Assembly (NCBI RefSeq): GCF_003050705.1
Contig: NZ_QAOG01000004.1
Span: forward strand, 248,001 to 312,000
Length of the DNA stretch: 64,000 nucleotides
Direction of reading: 5' to 3'
From: Sphingomonas aurantiaca
Lineage (GTDB): Bacteria; Pseudomonadota; Alphaproteobacteria; Sphingomonadales; Sphingomonadaceae
The translations under genes were made by a program, and so were the position numbers. The notes under the pieces were generated by a model, which was given only the letters and a program-made list of their open reading frames with translations, was not told where the DNA came from and searched no databases. Positions within the stretch are counted from its first letter, which is position 1. Each line of letters starts with the position of its first letter. Shown here piece after piece: positions 25,938 to 35,968 of the stretch.

Positions 25938-27365
25938 TCAGCCCAGTTTCCAGTCCCAGCCAAGCGGATCGCCGTCCATGACCTCGACGCCGGCTGCCGC
26001 CAGTTCGTCGCGGATCGCGTCGGAGCGCGGGAAATCCTTCGCCCCACGCGCCGCCCGCCGCTCGTCGAGGCGATCCGCGATCGTCGCTTCGTCGAGCGTC
26101 GCCGATATCGGGCGGACGCGCAGGTCTTCGCGGCGGATCGTCGCCAGATCGAGGCCCAGCACCGCGTCGAAATCGACGAGCGCTGCCAGCCGGTCCGCCG
26201 GCGCGACGCGCTTGTCGCCGAGCATCTCGTCGAGGATCGGCAGCGCGCGCGGCGTCGACAGATCGTCCGACACTGCGGCGTCTAGCCGGTCGCGATAGGC
26301 AAACGCGCTACCCGACGGGCCGCCCGCGGGCCGGCTGCGCAACGCATCGACCGTGATCGCCAGTCGCTTCAGGCGAGTTTGCGCCGCGGCGAGATTCTCC
26401 CATGAGAATTCCAGCTCGCTGCGATACTGCGCCTGAAGGCACATCAGCCGGTAGGCGAGTGGGTGGAAGCCCCGGTCGACCAGCGTTTTGAGCGTGGTGA
26501 ACTCACCGCCCGACTTGGACATCTTGCCTGAGCGTTCGACCAGGAAGTTGTTGTGCATCCACACCGTCGCGCCGGTATCGCCACAGTCGCAATGCGCCTG
26601 GTTCTGCGCGATCTCGTTGGGATGGTGGATCTCGCGGTGATCGATCCCGCCGGTGTGGATGTCGAACGTCGCGCCGAGATACTTCTTGCTCATCACCGAG
26701 CATTCGAGATGCCAGCCGGGCGCACCGCGACCCCAGGGTGAATCCCATTCCATCTGCCGGTTCTCGCCCGGCGCGGACGTCCGCCAGATCGCGAAGTCCT
26801 GCGGGTGGCGCTTGCCCTCGACCGGATCGATCCGGCTCTCACCCGTGTCGTCGTGCGACCGGGCGAGGCGACCATAATCGGGCACCGTCGTCGTATCGAA
26901 ATACAGGCCGTCGGGCAGGATGTAGCAATGCCGCTCTGCGATCGCCTCGGCAAACGCGATCATCTCGGGGATGTGATCGGTGGCGAGCGGAAAGCGGGTG
27001 GGCGCGCGGATGTTCAGGTCGGCAAGGTTCTGCTTGAACGCGTCGGTATAGTGTTTCGCGATCGCCCAGATATCCTGCCCGCTGGCGCGCGCGGCCGCCT
27101 CCATCTTGTCGTCGCCGACATCCGCATCCGACGTCAGATGCCCGACATCGGTGATGTTGATGATGTGGGTGAGCGGATAGCCCTTCCACGTCAGGACGCG
27201 GCTCAGCGTGTCGGTGAACACATAGGCGCGCAGATTGCCGATATGCGCATAGTTGTAGACCGTGGGCCCGCATGAATAGATGCCGACATCGGCCGGATCG
27301 ATCGGCCGGAAGGTCTCGAGTTCGCGCGAGAGACTGTTGTAAAGCGTGAGGGGCGTGCGGGTCAT
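25938..27365 (-). CDS. cysS: Cysteinyl-tRNA synthetase
   Basis: 475 aa, standard length. Class I synthetase with the CxPTVYxxxHxGN motif ([16 protein letters not shown]) near residue 30 and KMSKS ([10 protein letters not shown]) near 275; zinc ligands Cys/His are in the expected places (AHCDCG, HLECS). It charges tRNA-Cys in the cytoplasm. AGGAG lies about 6 bases before the ATG. Confidence 0.97.
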   Translation of the reverse strand: MTRTPLTLYNSLSRELETFRPIDPADVGIYSCGPTVYNYAHIGNLRAYVFTDTLSRVLTWKGYPLTHIINITDVGHLTSDADVGDDKMEAAARASGQDIWAIAKHYTDAFKQNLADLNIRAPTRFPLATDHIPEMIAFAEAIAERHCYILPDGLYFDTTTVPDYGRLARSHDDTGESRIDPVEGKRHPQDFAIWRTSAPGENRQMEWDSPWGRGAPGWHLECSVMSKKYLGATFDIHTGGIDHREIHHPNEIAQNQAHCDCGDTGATVWMHNNFLVERSGKMSKSGGEFTTLKTLVDRGFHPLAYRLMCLQAQYRSELEFSWENLAAAQTRLKRLAITVDALRSRPAGGPSGSAFAYRDRLDAAVSDDLSTPRALPILDEMLGDKRVAPADRLAALVDFDAVLGLDLATIRREDLRVRPISATLDEATIADRLDERRAARGAKDFPRSDAIRDELAAAGVEVMDGDPLGWDWKLG

Positions 27366-27532
27366 CCGCTGCTCCTAGCCGCACGTCACGCCACTCGCAA
27401 ACGCGGCGATTCTGCGGGGCCGCGGAGGGCGCAGGGTTGAAACCGGACCGATGCGCTGTTAGGGGGCACGGTTCATACGGCGCGGACCTGTTCGCGACGG
27501 CTAAACCCATTCGACCGGAGCTCAACGGATTT

Positions 27533-27739
27533 ATGCAGATCATCGTACGCGACAACAACGTCGACCAGGCCCTCCGCGCGCTGAAGAAGAAGCTGCAGCG
27601 CGAAGGCGTGTATCGCGAGATGAAGTTGCGCCGTCACTACGAGAAGCCGTCCGAGAAGCGCGCACGTGAGCGCGCCGCCGCGATCCGTCGCTCGCGCAAG
27701 ATGGACCGCAAGCGCGCAGAGCGCGACGGCGCCCGCTAA
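27533..27739 (+). CDS. rpsU: 30S ribosomal protein S21
   Basis: 68 aa from ATG 27533 ([20 protein letters not shown]); the in-frame extension to 27437 is not homologous. The very basic helical protein contains the family motif [20 protein letters not shown]. It sits on the small-subunit platform and helps mRNA binding. Monocistronic and divergent from cysS. Confidence 0.97.
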   Translation: MQIIVRDNNVDQALRALKKKLQREGVYREMKLRRHYEKPSEKRARERAAAIRRSRKMDRKRAERDGAR

Positions 27740-27750
27740 GAAATGACCGG

Positions 27751-27792
27751 TCCCGCGGATCGATCGTCATCGCACGATCGGCGCGGGATCCT
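27751..27792 (+). terminator. Probable terminator after rpsU
   Basis: An imperfect long hairpin, TCCCGCG-x-GATCGATCGT against ACGATCGGCGCGGGA, followed by a short CTTTG. The U-tract is weak. Confidence 0.45.
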
Positions 27793-27901
27793 TTGAGGTT
27801 CGGGGTTGCGATGGTCGCAGCCCCGGAATGATCCAGTCGCAAGACTTTACAAACGGCACGCGCGGCGCTCCGGCGTGACCAGATGACCGGGGCCTTATCC
27901 G

Positions 27902-28480
27902 ATGTCGACCGTCACCGCCGTGCCGCTGCAGCCCACCAAGCGCAGCTATCTTGTCTATCTCTGGGTCGGGATCGCGCTCGCGTTGATCGCGGCTGTCGCG
28001 CTGGCGCGGCAGGGCGACGATCCGCTCGCGCGCAACGCGCGGGCGCGCGGCGTCGTCGTGACCGCGTCCGGTCTGCAGTACAAGGTGATCGCGCCGGGCA
28101 AGCCGGGTGCCGCCAAGCCGACCGACGCCGACGTTGCGCTCGTCAATTACGAGGGCAAGCTGTTGAACGGCACGACGTTCGACAAATCGCAGCAGCCGAC
28201 CCCGATGCCCGTCACCGGCGTCGTTCCGGGCTTTTCGGAAGCGCTCAAGCTGATGCCGAAGGGCGCGAAGTATCGCTTCTGGATGAAGCCGTCGCTCGGC
28301 TATGGCGACAAGGCGACCGGGCCGATCCCCGCGAACTCGACGCTGATCTTCGACGTTGAGCTGCTCGACTTCCTTCCGCAGAGCGTCGTCCAGCAGATGC
28401 AGGCGCAGGCCCAGATGCAGCAGCGCGGCATGCCGGGCGGCGCACCGGGTGCACCGGGCGCAGTTCCCGTCCGTCCCTGA
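27902..28480 (+). CDS. FKBP-type peptidyl-prolyl isomerase, membrane-anchored
   Basis: 192 aa. An N-terminal signal anchor at about residues 16-36 (YLVYLWVGIALALIAAVALA) places the FKBP domain (about 55-160) in the periplasm. Family landmarks are SGLQYKVIAPG, VNYEGKLLNGTTFDKS, VPGFSEALKLMPKGAKYRF and IPANSTLIFDVELLDF. The C-terminal tail is Gln/Met/Gly/Pro-rich and probably disordered. It likely assists folding of exported proteins. Confidence 0.92.
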   Translation: MSTVTAVPLQPTKRSYLVYLWVGIALALIAAVALARQGDDPLARNARARGVVVTASGLQYKVIAPGKPGAAKPTDADVALVNYEGKLLNGTTFDKSQQPTPMPVTGVVPGFSEALKLMPKGAKYRFWMKPSLGYGDKATGPIPANSTLIFDVELLDFLPQSVVQQMQAQAQMQQRGMPGGAPGAPGAVPVRP

Positions 28481-28593
28481 CCGCGAACGGCCCGGTACGG
28501 TCCCGCGGTTGCGTAGGATGAAGATCTGTGCGGGGCCTGTTAGGGTCTTCTAGGGTCGGCCGCGATATGCGGCCGAACGCGACGGGAGCTGTG

Positions 28594-29310
28594 ATGATCT
28601 CGGGTAAATTTCTGCTCGGCCGGGGCCGGCACGAACTTAGCGACGAAGAACAGCGCGTCCTTGAGGACAGCATCGGATCGGTGCGGCAGGTCGCCGCGCG
28701 CAAGCAGATCGTCCGCGCCGGCGTGATCATCGACACGAGCACGCTGCTGCTCGAAGGGTTTGTGTGCCGCTACATGGACGACCGCGACGGGCAGCGACAG
28801 CTGGTCGCGGTGCACGTCCCCGGCGATTTCGTCGATCTTCACGCGTTTCCGATGCGACGCCTCGATCATGACATTGCCACGCTCGGCCCGGTCAAGATCG
28901 CCTGTTACGATCACCAGACGCTCGAGACGATCACCGAACGCTATCCGCATCTCACGCGCAAGCTGTGGTTCAGTACGCTGCTCGACGCGGCGATGCACCG
29001 CGAGTGGATTTTCCGGCTTGGCCGCCTTGGCGCGGAGGGCCGGGTCGCACATCTGTTTTGCGAGCTCAATGAACGGCTCGAAATGGTCGGGCTGGCGGCC
29101 GATGGGCGGTACATGCTGCCGATGACGCAGCCGGACATTGCCGAGGCCAGTGGGTTGACCGGGGTGCATGTCAACCGCGTGTTGCGCTCGCTCCGCGAGA
29201 AGAACTTGCTGACATTTAAGGCAAATGAGGTCTGCATCCTGGATCGTAAGGCGCTCGCGGCCGTTGCCGAGTTCGAACCACAATATCTGTACGGTTCCAA
29301 CGGCCCTTGA
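28594..29310 (+). CDS. Crp/Fnr-family transcriptional regulator
   Basis: 238 aa from ATG 28594 (MISGKFLLGRGRHELSDEE) with GGGAGC 5-10 bases upstream. A cyclic-nucleotide-binding-like beta-barrel (LLEGFVCRYMDDRDGQRQLV; VPGDFVDLHAF) precedes a winged helix with PMTQPDIAEASGLTGVHVNRV as recognition region. No Fnr-type N-terminal cysteine cluster is present, so it is not an Fe-S oxygen sensor. The signal is unknown. A 60-aa gene follows at 53 bases. Confidence 0.9.
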   Translation: MISGKFLLGRGRHELSDEEQRVLEDSIGSVRQVAARKQIVRAGVIIDTSTLLLEGFVCRYMDDRDGQRQLVAVHVPGDFVDLHAFPMRRLDHDIATLGPVKIACYDHQTLETITERYPHLTRKLWFSTLLDAAMHREWIFRLGRLGAEGRVAHLFCELNERLEMVGLAADGRYMLPMTQPDIAEASGLTGVHVNRVLRSLREKNLLTFKANEVCILDRKALAAVAEFEPQYLYGSNGP

Positions 29311-29362
29311 CTGCGACACGGCGACAGGCCGGGGAAGCAGCGCGGCGACCGGGAGTGTGATC

Positions 29363-29545
29363 ATGTTAAGGCCCGAAACCATCGCAGGCGTCGCCGCGGC
29401 GCAAGACGGCGTTGTCACGCTCGACGGACGCGACGGACTGGCGATCACGATGACGCCAGAGGCGGCGGCGGAAACGGGCCGGCGATTGATCGCGGCCGCC
29501 GCGTTGGCGGCGCTTCAATCGACTGAGGAACCGCCGCTGGAGTGA
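29363..29545 (+). CDS. Small hypothetical protein
   Basis: 60 aa from ATG 29363 (MLRPETIAGVAAAQDGVV), with GGGAGTG 7-13 bases upstream. It reads as two short beta strands (GVVTLDGRDGLAITMTP) and a helix (AAAETGRRLIAAAALAALQ). Same direction and close spacing suggest co-transcription with the Crp/Fnr gene. No family recognised. Confidence 0.65.
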   Translation: MLRPETIAGVAAAQDGVVTLDGRDGLAITMTPEAAAETGRRLIAAAALAALQSTEEPPLE

Positions 29546-29652
29546 GCGGCCGAGTAGTGGGTCGGGAGTGCGTGGCGACCTAAATACCCCGCACGCCTTC
29601 CTCTGTGTGACTTTATCTCTATGCTACCCGGGACATCGACCGGGAGATCCAT

Positions 29653-31785
29653 GTGAAGTTTCTATACCTCGCCGCGAGCGCCGTCGCGCTGATGGCGTCT
29701 ACCTCCGTCGTCGCGCAGACTGCGCCGGCCGCTACGCCTGCCGCCAATCCCTTGCTCGCCGACTGGACCGGCCCGATGGGCGGGGTGCCCCCCTGGGACA
29801 AGGTTCGCCCCGAGCTGTTCCCGCAGGCGTTCGAGACGACGCTCGCCGAACGCGCCGCGGACTACCGCAAGATCGCCGACAATCCGGCCAAGCCGACGTT
29901 TGCCAATACGATCGTGCCGATGCAGCTGGCCGGCAAGCGCTATGGTCGGGTGATGACGCTGTTCGGCGTGATGACGGGCAACATGAACACGCCCGCCTAT
30001 CAGAAGCTCGACCGCGAATGGTCGCCCAAATTCTCCGCCGCGTCGGACGCGATCACCTTCGACAAGCCGCTGTTCGCGCGAATCCAGGCGATCTACGACA
30101 CGCGCAATTCGAGCGGGCTGACCGCGAAGCAGATCCGGCTCGCGACTCGGATCTACGACAGCTCTGTGCGGCAGGGCGCCAAGCTGAACGATGCGCAAAA
30201 GGCCCAGTTGTCGCAATATAACCAGCAGCTCGCGACCGCCTTCTCGACCTTTGGCGAGAAGCTGCTCGCGGACGAGAGCAAGGCGATCTCGGTCACCGAC
30301 GCGGCGCAGCTGGCCGGGTTGCCCGACAGCGTTAAGGCGGTCGCCAAGGCCGCCGCGGCCGAGCGGAAGCTGCCGGGCTACGCGATCGTCAACACGCGCT
30401 CGGCAGTCGATCCGGTGCTGACCTACGCGACCGACCGTGCGTTGCGCGAGAAGGTATGGCGCGCATTCGTCAATCGTGGCGACAACGGCGATACGAACGA
30501 CACGAACGCGACGATCGCGCAGATCGTCAAGCTGCGTGCCGACCGCGCGCACCTGCTCGGGTTCAAGACGCATGCCGACTGGCGGATGCAGGACACGATG
30601 GCCAAGACGCCGGCCGCGGCGATGGACCTGATGATGCGCGTCTGGCCCGCCGCCCGCGGCCGTGTCGCCGAGGAAGTTGCCGACATGCAGAAGGTCGCCG
30701 GCACGTCGCTGACGATCGAGCCCTGGGACTACCGCTTTTATCAGGAGAAGGTCCGCAAAGCCCGGTACGACCTCGATCAGGCGCAGCTGAAGCCGTATTT
30801 CGAGCTTGGCAACATCATCCAGGGATCGCTCTATGCGGCGAACCGGCTGTACGGGCTGAATTTCAAGGAGATCACCGGGACCGTGCCGGTGTTCGAGCCG
30901 AACATGCGCGTGTGGAGCGTGACCGACAAGGCCGGCAAGGATGTCGGGCTGTTCTACCGTGACGACTTCGCGCGGACCGGCAAGCGGTCGGGCGCGTGGG
31001 CGAACACCTATCGCGGCCAGCGCGGCCTTGCCCCGGCACAGCTCGTGCTGTCGTCGAACAACAACAATTTCGCCAAGGGGGCGCCCGGCGAGCCGATCCT
31101 GATCAGCCTCGACGATGCGCAGACGCTGTTCCACGAGTTTGGGCATGCAATTCATGCGATGCTGCAGAACGTCGAATATCCGGGGCTCGCCGGTACGCCG
31201 CGCGATTTCGTGGAGTATCCGAGCCAGGTGAACGAGCATTGGCTGCTGACCCGTGACGTGCTCGACAAATATGCGCGGCATTACCAGACCAAGGCCGCCA
31301 TGCCGCAGGACCTGCTCGACAAGATCGAGAAATCGCGCACCTTTAACCAGGGGTTTGCGACCACCGAATACCTCTCGTCGGCGATCGTCGACATGAAGAT
31401 CCACACCTTGGCCGACGGTGTGATCGACCCGGACAAGTTCGAGGCGGCGACGCTCGCCGAGATCGGCATGCCGAAGCAGCTGGTAATGCGTCACCGCGTG
31501 CCGCAGTTCCAGCATCTGTTCGCGTCGGACAGCTATTCTGCGGGCTATTACAGCTACCTCTGGTCGGAGACGATGGACGCCGACACGTTCGCGGCGTTCG
31601 AGGAGGCGGGCAGTCCGTGGGACAAGCCGACTGCCGACAAGTTCGCGCGCGTGCTGCTGTCGACGGGTAACGAGACCGATCGTGCCCAGGCGTATCGCGC
31701 CTTCCGCGGTCGCGACCCCGATGTGAACGCGCTGCTCAGGAAGCGCGGGTTCGCCCCCACTCCAGCGACGCAGGATGTGAAGTAA
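29653..31785 (+). CDS. M3-family zinc metallopeptidase (Dcp-like peptidyl-dipeptidase)
   Basis: 710 aa from GTG 29653 with CGGGAGA upstream. A signal peptide of about 21 residues (KFLYLAASAVALMASTSVVA) indicates periplasmic location. The zinc motif HEFGH starts at residue 494, followed by the M3-typical region ending in YPSQVNEHW, which holds further active-site residues. Length and layout match Dcp, which removes C-terminal dipeptides. Its TAA overlaps the next start (TAATG), so peptide hydrolysis and the adjoining transporter may be linked. Confidence 0.93.
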   Translation: MKFLYLAASAVALMASTSVVAQTAPAATPAANPLLADWTGPMGGVPPWDKVRPELFPQAFETTLAERAADYRKIADNPAKPTFANTIVPMQLAGKRYGRVMTLFGVMTGNMNTPAYQKLDREWSPKFSAASDAITFDKPLFARIQAIYDTRNSSGLTAKQIRLATRIYDSSVRQGAKLNDAQKAQLSQYNQQLATAFSTFGEKLLADESKAISVTDAAQLAGLPDSVKAVAKAAAAERKLPGYAIVNTRSAVDPVLTYATDRALREKVWRAFVNRGDNGDTNDTNATIAQIVKLRADRAHLLGFKTHADWRMQDTMAKTPAAAMDLMMRVWPAARGRVAEEVADMQKVAGTSLTIEPWDYRFYQEKVRKARYDLDQAQLKPYFELGNIIQGSLYAANRLYGLNFKEITGTVPVFEPNMRVWSVTDKAGKDVGLFYRDDFARTGKRSGAWANTYRGQRGLAPAQLVLSSNNNNFAKGAPGEPILISLDDAQTLFHEFGHAIHAMLQNVEYPGLAGTPRDFVEYPSQVNEHWLLTRDVLDKYARHYQTKAAMPQDLLDKIEKSRTFNQGFATTEYLSSAIVDMKIHTLADGVIDPDKFEAATLAEIGMPKQLVMRHRVPQFQHLFASDSYSAGYYSYLWSETMDADTFAAFEEAGSPWDKPTADKFARVLLSTGNETDRAQAYRAFRGRDPDVNALLRKRGFAPTPATQDVK

Positions 31786-33074
31786 TGGCACCCGATCAGA
31801 AGACACGCCTGAAAGCGATCATCGGCGGATCGACCGGCAACCTCGTCGAGTGGTTCGACTGGTACGTCTATTCCGCCTTCACGCTGTATTTCGCACCGCA
31901 TTTCTTCCCGTCGACGGATCGCACCGCGCAGCTGCTCAGCGCGGCGGCGATCTTTGCGGTGGGCTTCCTGATGCGGCCGATCGGCGCGTGGATCATGGGG
32001 GTCTATTCGGATCGCCACGGTCGCAAGGCAGGCCTCACGGTCGCGGTCACGCTGATGTGCGCTGGCTCGCTGATCATTGCGTGCACGCCGGGATACGAGA
32101 CGATCGGCGTGTTCGCGCCGATCATGCTGGTGATCGCGCGCCTGATGCAGGGGCTGTCGGTCGGCGGTGAATATGGTGCGTCGGCGACGTATCTGACCGA
32201 GATGGCGGGCAAGGATCGCCGCGGCTTCTTCTCGTCGTTCCAGTATGTCACGCTGATTTCTGGGCAGCTGCTCGCGATCTGCGTGCTGCTGGTGCTGCAG
32301 TCGACGATGAGCGAGGCGGCGCTGGACTCCTGGGGCTGGCGCATTCCGTTCGCGATCGGGGCTGTGCTGGCCGTGGTCGTGTTCTACATCCGCCGCGGGC
32401 TCGCCGAGACGCAGAGCTTCGAGAACGCCAAGTCCGAGGCGGGCGACGGCAAGCCGAAGTCGGGCTTCCTCCAGCTGGTCACCAAGCATCCGCGCGAGAC
32501 GATGACGGTGATGCTGCTGACCGCGGGCGGCACGCTCGCCTTCTACGCCTACTCGATCTACATGCAGAAGTTCCTGGTCAACACCAGCGGGTTCAGCCGC
32601 GAAGTGGCGAGCCAGATCAACGCCGCCACGCTGTTCGTGTTCATGCTGTTGCAGCCGGTCGCGGGCGGTCTGTCGGATCGGGTCGGGCGCAAGCCGCTGA
32701 TGATCGCGTTCGGCATCGCCGGGGTGCTGTTCACCTATCCGATCTTCACTGCGCTCGAGACCGCGACCAACCCGATCTATGCCGGGTTGCTGGTGATGGC
32801 GGCTTTGGTGATCGTGACGGGCTATACGTCGATCAACGCGGTGGTGAAGGCGGAGCTGTTCCCGGCGCATATCCGCGCGCTGGGCGTCGCTCTGCCCTAT
32901 GCGCTCGCCAACACGCTGTTCGGCGGCACCGCCGAGGTCGTCGCGCTGAAGTTCAAGGATGCCGGCTTCGAACGCGGCTTCTACTGGTATGTGACCGCGA
33001 TGATCGCGGTGTCGCTGGTCGTGTATCTGATGATGAAGGATACGCGGACGAACAGCCAGATCGTCGAGGACTAA
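31785..33074 (+). CDS. MFS transporter, metabolite:H+ symporter family (KgtP/ProP-like)
   Basis: 429 aa, about 12 membrane segments. Sequence marks of the MHS family are STGNLVEWFDWYVYS near the N-terminus, RPIGAWIMGVYSDRHGRKAGL between helices 2 and 3, and QGLSVGGEYGASATYLTEM in helix 4. These point to a proton symporter for dicarboxylates or similar small organic acids. The start overlaps the upstream peptidase stop by one base. It is followed by a REP pair and then a convergent histidine kinase gene. Confidence 0.92.
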   Translation: MAPDQKTRLKAIIGGSTGNLVEWFDWYVYSAFTLYFAPHFFPSTDRTAQLLSAAAIFAVGFLMRPIGAWIMGVYSDRHGRKAGLTVAVTLMCAGSLIIACTPGYETIGVFAPIMLVIARLMQGLSVGGEYGASATYLTEMAGKDRRGFFSSFQYVTLISGQLLAICVLLVLQSTMSEAALDSWGWRIPFAIGAVLAVVVFYIRRGLAETQSFENAKSEAGDGKPKSGFLQLVTKHPRETMTVMLLTAGGTLAFYAYSIYMQKFLVNTSGFSREVASQINAATLFVFMLLQPVAGGLSDRVGRKPLMIAFGIAGVLFTYPIFTALETATNPIYAGLLVMAALVIVTGYTSINAVVKAELFPAHIRALGVALPYALANTLFGGTAEVVALKFKDAGFERGFYWYVTAMIAVSLVVYLMMKDTRTNSQIVED

Positions 33075-33080
33075 CGCTCC

Positions 33081-33187
33081 TGCTCCCTCTCCCCGCCGGG
33101 GAGAGGGCCGGGGTGAGGGGCGCCAAGCTGTGCGCCGCCCGGAACAGCCCCTCACCCCAACCCTCTCCCCAAAGGGGAGAGGGAGCA
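33081..33187. repeat. REP pair (CCCTCTCCCC family) between convergent genes
   Basis: The outer arms TGCTCCCTCTCCCC (from 33081) and GGGGAGAGGGAGCA (to 33187) are exact complements; each end also has its own inner hairpin (CTCCCC-GCC-GGGGAG and CTCCCC-AAA-GGGGAG). It lies between the MFS gene and the histidine kinase gene and may terminate both transcripts. Confidence 0.8.
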
Positions 33188-33194
33188 GACAGAC

Positions 33195-34535
33195 CTAGCG
33201 CGGCAGCTCGATGATCGCGTCGAGCCCGCCGCCCGCCCGGTTGACCAGCCGGATCTCGCCACCGGCCTCGCGCACGATCGCCTGCGCCAAGGCCAGCCCC
33301 AGCCCGATCCCGCCCGTCTCGCGGTTGCGCGAACTTTCCAGCCGCGTGAATGCGTCGAACACATCGCCCATCCGGTCCTCGGGGATCCCGGGACCCTGGT
33401 CCGCCACAACGATTGCGACCGAGCGCGCACGCTCCTCGACCCGCACCTCCGCCGCGACGCCGTATTTCACCGCATTCTCGATCAGGTTGCGCACCGCGCG
33501 GCGCATCAGCGACGGCCGCAACCGCATACGCAACCGGTCCGCCTCGACGAAGCTCACCTCGCAGCCGAGATCGCGGAAATCCTCGACCACCGCATCGACT
33601 AGCGCCGCCAGATCGACATCGGTCGGCGGTTCGCTCGGCCGCCCCAGCCGTGCCAGCGAGAGGATGTCGTCGAGCGTCCGGTTCATTTCCGCCACCGTGT
33701 CGATCATCTTGGCGCGATCGATATCGTCCTCGACCGACTCGATCCGCACGCGCAAGGCAGCAAGGGGCGTGCGCAGGTCATGCCCGATCGCGCCGAGCAT
33801 GCGATCCTTCTCGTCGAGCATGCCCGTGACGCGCAGCCTGAGCGCGTTGAACGCCGCGATCAGCGCGACAACGTCGTCGGGCCCGTGTGGTGGCATCGGC
33901 GCCCCCGGGTCACCCGGCCGAAAGCTCTCCGCCGCACGCCGCAGATCCTGGAGCGGGCGCGAGATCCGTCGCACGATCCACAGCACGGGCAGCAGCACGA
34001 TGATGTACAGGATCGCCGTCTGCGTCAGCGCCGCGAGCAGCAACCGCCAGCCGGGTTGCGGCCAGGGCGCGGTGATCGCCAGCCAGCCGCGCCCGGGCTG
34101 CTCGATCGCGATCAGTAGCGTAGGGCCTTGCCGGTCGCCGCGGCGCAGTCCGTCGCGGCGATGCGCGTCGCTCGTTTCGTCGATTGCAGGGCGCAGTCCG
34201 GTATCGATCCGCCCGACGGTCAATCCCAGATCGGCGAATTGCCGACGCAGTTCGGCGGCCACCTCGGGATGGCGCTCCATGATCGACCGCGCGATCGGAT
34301 TGGTCGGCGTGCGCCGGACGCGACCGCGATCTGCGGTCAGCGGACGGCCGCCATGCGCCTCGCGGTCGAGCGCATCGGCGATCCGCGTCGCGACCGGTCG
34401 GGTGGCCTGCAGGAGTCGGAATTCGGAACGATCATGCAGGATCATGCCGAAGTTGATCGCCTGCGCGACGAACAAGGCCAGCGCGATCAGCAACGCCATC
34501 TGACCCGCCAGACTGCGCGGCCAAGGGCGCGTCAC
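33195..34535 (-). CDS. Sensor histidine kinase (EnvZ/CpxA type)
   Basis: 446 aa, starting at GTG 34535, overlapping the response-regulator stop as GTGA. Two membrane segments (about 9-28 and 153-177) bracket a periplasmic sensor region. A HAMP domain follows, then the H-box GHDLRTPLAALRV, the N-box NLIENAVKYGVAAEV, and G-boxes DQGPGIPE and GGIGLGLALAQ. It autophosphorylates and passes phosphate to the regulator encoded just upstream. Signal unknown. Confidence 0.94.
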   Translation of the reverse strand: MTRPWPRSLAGQMALLIALALFVAQAINFGMILHDRSEFRLLQATRPVATRIADALDREAHGGRPLTADRGRVRRTPTNPIARSIMERHPEVAAELRRQFADLGLTVGRIDTGLRPAIDETSDAHRRDGLRRGDRQGPTLLIAIEQPGRGWLAITAPWPQPGWRLLLAALTQTAILYIIVLLPVLWIVRRISRPLQDLRRAAESFRPGDPGAPMPPHGPDDVVALIAAFNALRLRVTGMLDEKDRMLGAIGHDLRTPLAALRVRIESVEDDIDRAKMIDTVAEMNRTLDDILSLARLGRPSEPPTDVDLAALVDAVVEDFRDLGCEVSFVEADRLRMRLRPSLMRRAVRNLIENAVKYGVAAEVRVEERARSVAIVVADQGPGIPEDRMGDVFDAFTRLESSRNRETGGIGLGLALAQAIVREAGGEIRLVNRAGGGLDAIIELPR

Positions 34536-35242
34536 AGCCGCGTAACCTCCGCCGCGAGCGTGTAGCCGCCACCCCAGACCGTCTTGATCAGCTCCGGCGT
34601 CTTGGCATCCGCCTCGATCTTGCGCCGCAACCGGCTGACCTGATTGTCGATCGCGCGATCGAACGCCGCCGCCTCGCGCCCCTGCGTCAGGTCGAGCAAC
34701 TGATCACGCGTGAGCACTTGGCGCGGCCGCGTGACGAGCGCGAGCAGCAGGTTATATTCGCCCGTCGACAACGGCACCGACACGCCCTCGCGATCGACCA
34801 GCGCGCGCTCGCCCGATTTCAGCACCCAGCCGGCAAAGGCATAGGCGTTCGCCTCGGGTGCGTGCTGGCGCGCACCGCCCGCGGTCGCACGACGCAGGAT
34901 CACCTTCACGCGCGTCGCCAGTTCGCGCGGCGAGAACGGCTTCACAACATAATCGTCGGCACCCATTTCGAGCCCGATGATCCGGTCGGTCTCCTCGGTG
35001 CGCGCGGTCAGCAGGATCACCGGCACGTCGCTGGTCGCGGCGATATGCCGGCACAGTGACAGCCCGTCCTCGCCCGGCATCATGATGTCGAGGATGACGA
35101 GATCGATCGCATAGGCCGTCAGCCGGGTCCGCGCGCTCTCCGCATCGCCCGCCTGCGTGACGCGGAACCCCTGTTTGGTGAGGTACGCGGCCAATGGCTC
35201 ACGGATCGAGCGCTCGTCATCGACGAGCAGCAGATGCGGCAT
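34532..35242 (-). CDS. OmpR-family response regulator
   Basis: 236 aa from ATG 35242 (MPHLLLVDDERSIREPL), preceded by GGGAG; ATGs further upstream (35251, 35269) are possible. The receiver domain has the acidic pair DDE, phospho-acceptor Asp in LVILDIMMPGEDG, and Lys in YVVKPFSPRELATRV. The C-terminal winged helix contains LTRDQLLDLTQGREAAAFD and ends with TVWGGGYTL, typical of OmpR/PhoB. Cognate partner of the kinase encoded downstream. Confidence 0.94.
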   Translation of the reverse strand: MPHLLLVDDERSIREPLAAYLTKQGFRVTQAGDAESARTRLTAYAIDLVILDIMMPGEDGLSLCRHIAATSDVPVILLTARTEETDRIIGLEMGADDYVVKPFSPRELATRVKVILRRATAGGARQHAPEANAYAFAGWVLKSGERALVDREGVSVPLSTGEYNLLLALVTRPRQVLTRDQLLDLTQGREAAAFDRAIDNQVSRLRRKIEADAKTPELIKTVWGGGYTLAAEVTRL

Positions 35243-35323
35243 GTCTCCCATCGGGGCAGTGTCTAGCATGGCGGCTGTCCAGGGGAAGCATCGGGGTTCG
35301 TCCGATGCTTCCCCGTCTTCGAG

Positions 35324-35857
35324 TTATCGGGCAGGCGTGGGCGCGGGAGTCTGCACGGGCGGGGTGACGCCCTGGCGGCGCTCGCGTCGGTCGACATGGC
35401 GCATCTCGGCGGCATTCGCGCGCTCGGTCGCATCGATCATGCCGTCGTGATTGGCGTCGACCCGGTCGAACCGCTTGAGCGCGCGTGCCTCGAACTCCTC
35501 GCGCGTGACGCTGCCGTCGCCGTTCGGATCCATCCGCCGGCCCATCCCGTCATGCTTGCCGCCACCCGGTGGCGGAACGGGGACATCGCGGCCGCTTGCC
35601 ACCATCCGGTCGTGCAGCGCGGCACGATAGGCGCGCATCTCGCCGCCGGTGATCCGGCCGTCACGGTCGGTATCCATCTGCGCGAAGCGGGCGTCGGCCT
35701 GCGCGATCGCTTCGGCGCGCGTCGCGACACCGTCGCGGTTCGCGTCCTGACGGATCGGCGCGCGCGGGGTCGCGGGGGCGGGATTGGTCTGGGCGGCGCT
35801 TGCCACGGAGGCAATCGCGCTAGCAGCGAAGAGGAGGGGTAGGACGATCTTGCGCAT
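35324..35857 (-). CDS. Exported EF-hand calcium-binding protein
   Basis: 177 aa from ATG 35857 (MRKIVLPLLFAASAIASVAS), a clear signal peptide cleaved near residue 22. Four EF-hand loops: DANRDGVATRAE, DTDRDGRITGGE, DPNGDGSVTREE and DANHDGMIDATE. The ends are proline-rich. Probably a periplasmic calcium-binding protein; partner unknown. The longer frame starting at 35956 is rejected because the signal peptide would be internal. Confidence 0.9.
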   Translation of the reverse strand: MRKIVLPLLFAASAIASVASAAQTNPAPATPRAPIRQDANRDGVATRAEAIAQADARFAQMDTDRDGRITGGEMRAYRAALHDRMVASGRDVPVPPPGGGKHDGMGRRMDPNGDGSVTREEFEARALKRFDRVDANHDGMIDATERANAAEMRHVDRRERRQGVTPPVQTPAPTPAR

Positions 35858-35968
35858 GTCGGTCTCCGGCAGAGGGGTAGGAATTCCCATCGAATGCCGC
35901 TGGTCTACGCCGCGCTTGTCGCAGGGTTTTGCCGCCAAGTAGCCAATATGTCGCAAGATATGTCGGGT

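Noticed and set aside
29662..31806. A 714-codon minus-strand frame opposite the M3 peptidase
   Set aside because: Arg/His/Asp-rich shadow of a well-supported gene in high-GC DNA; no family features.
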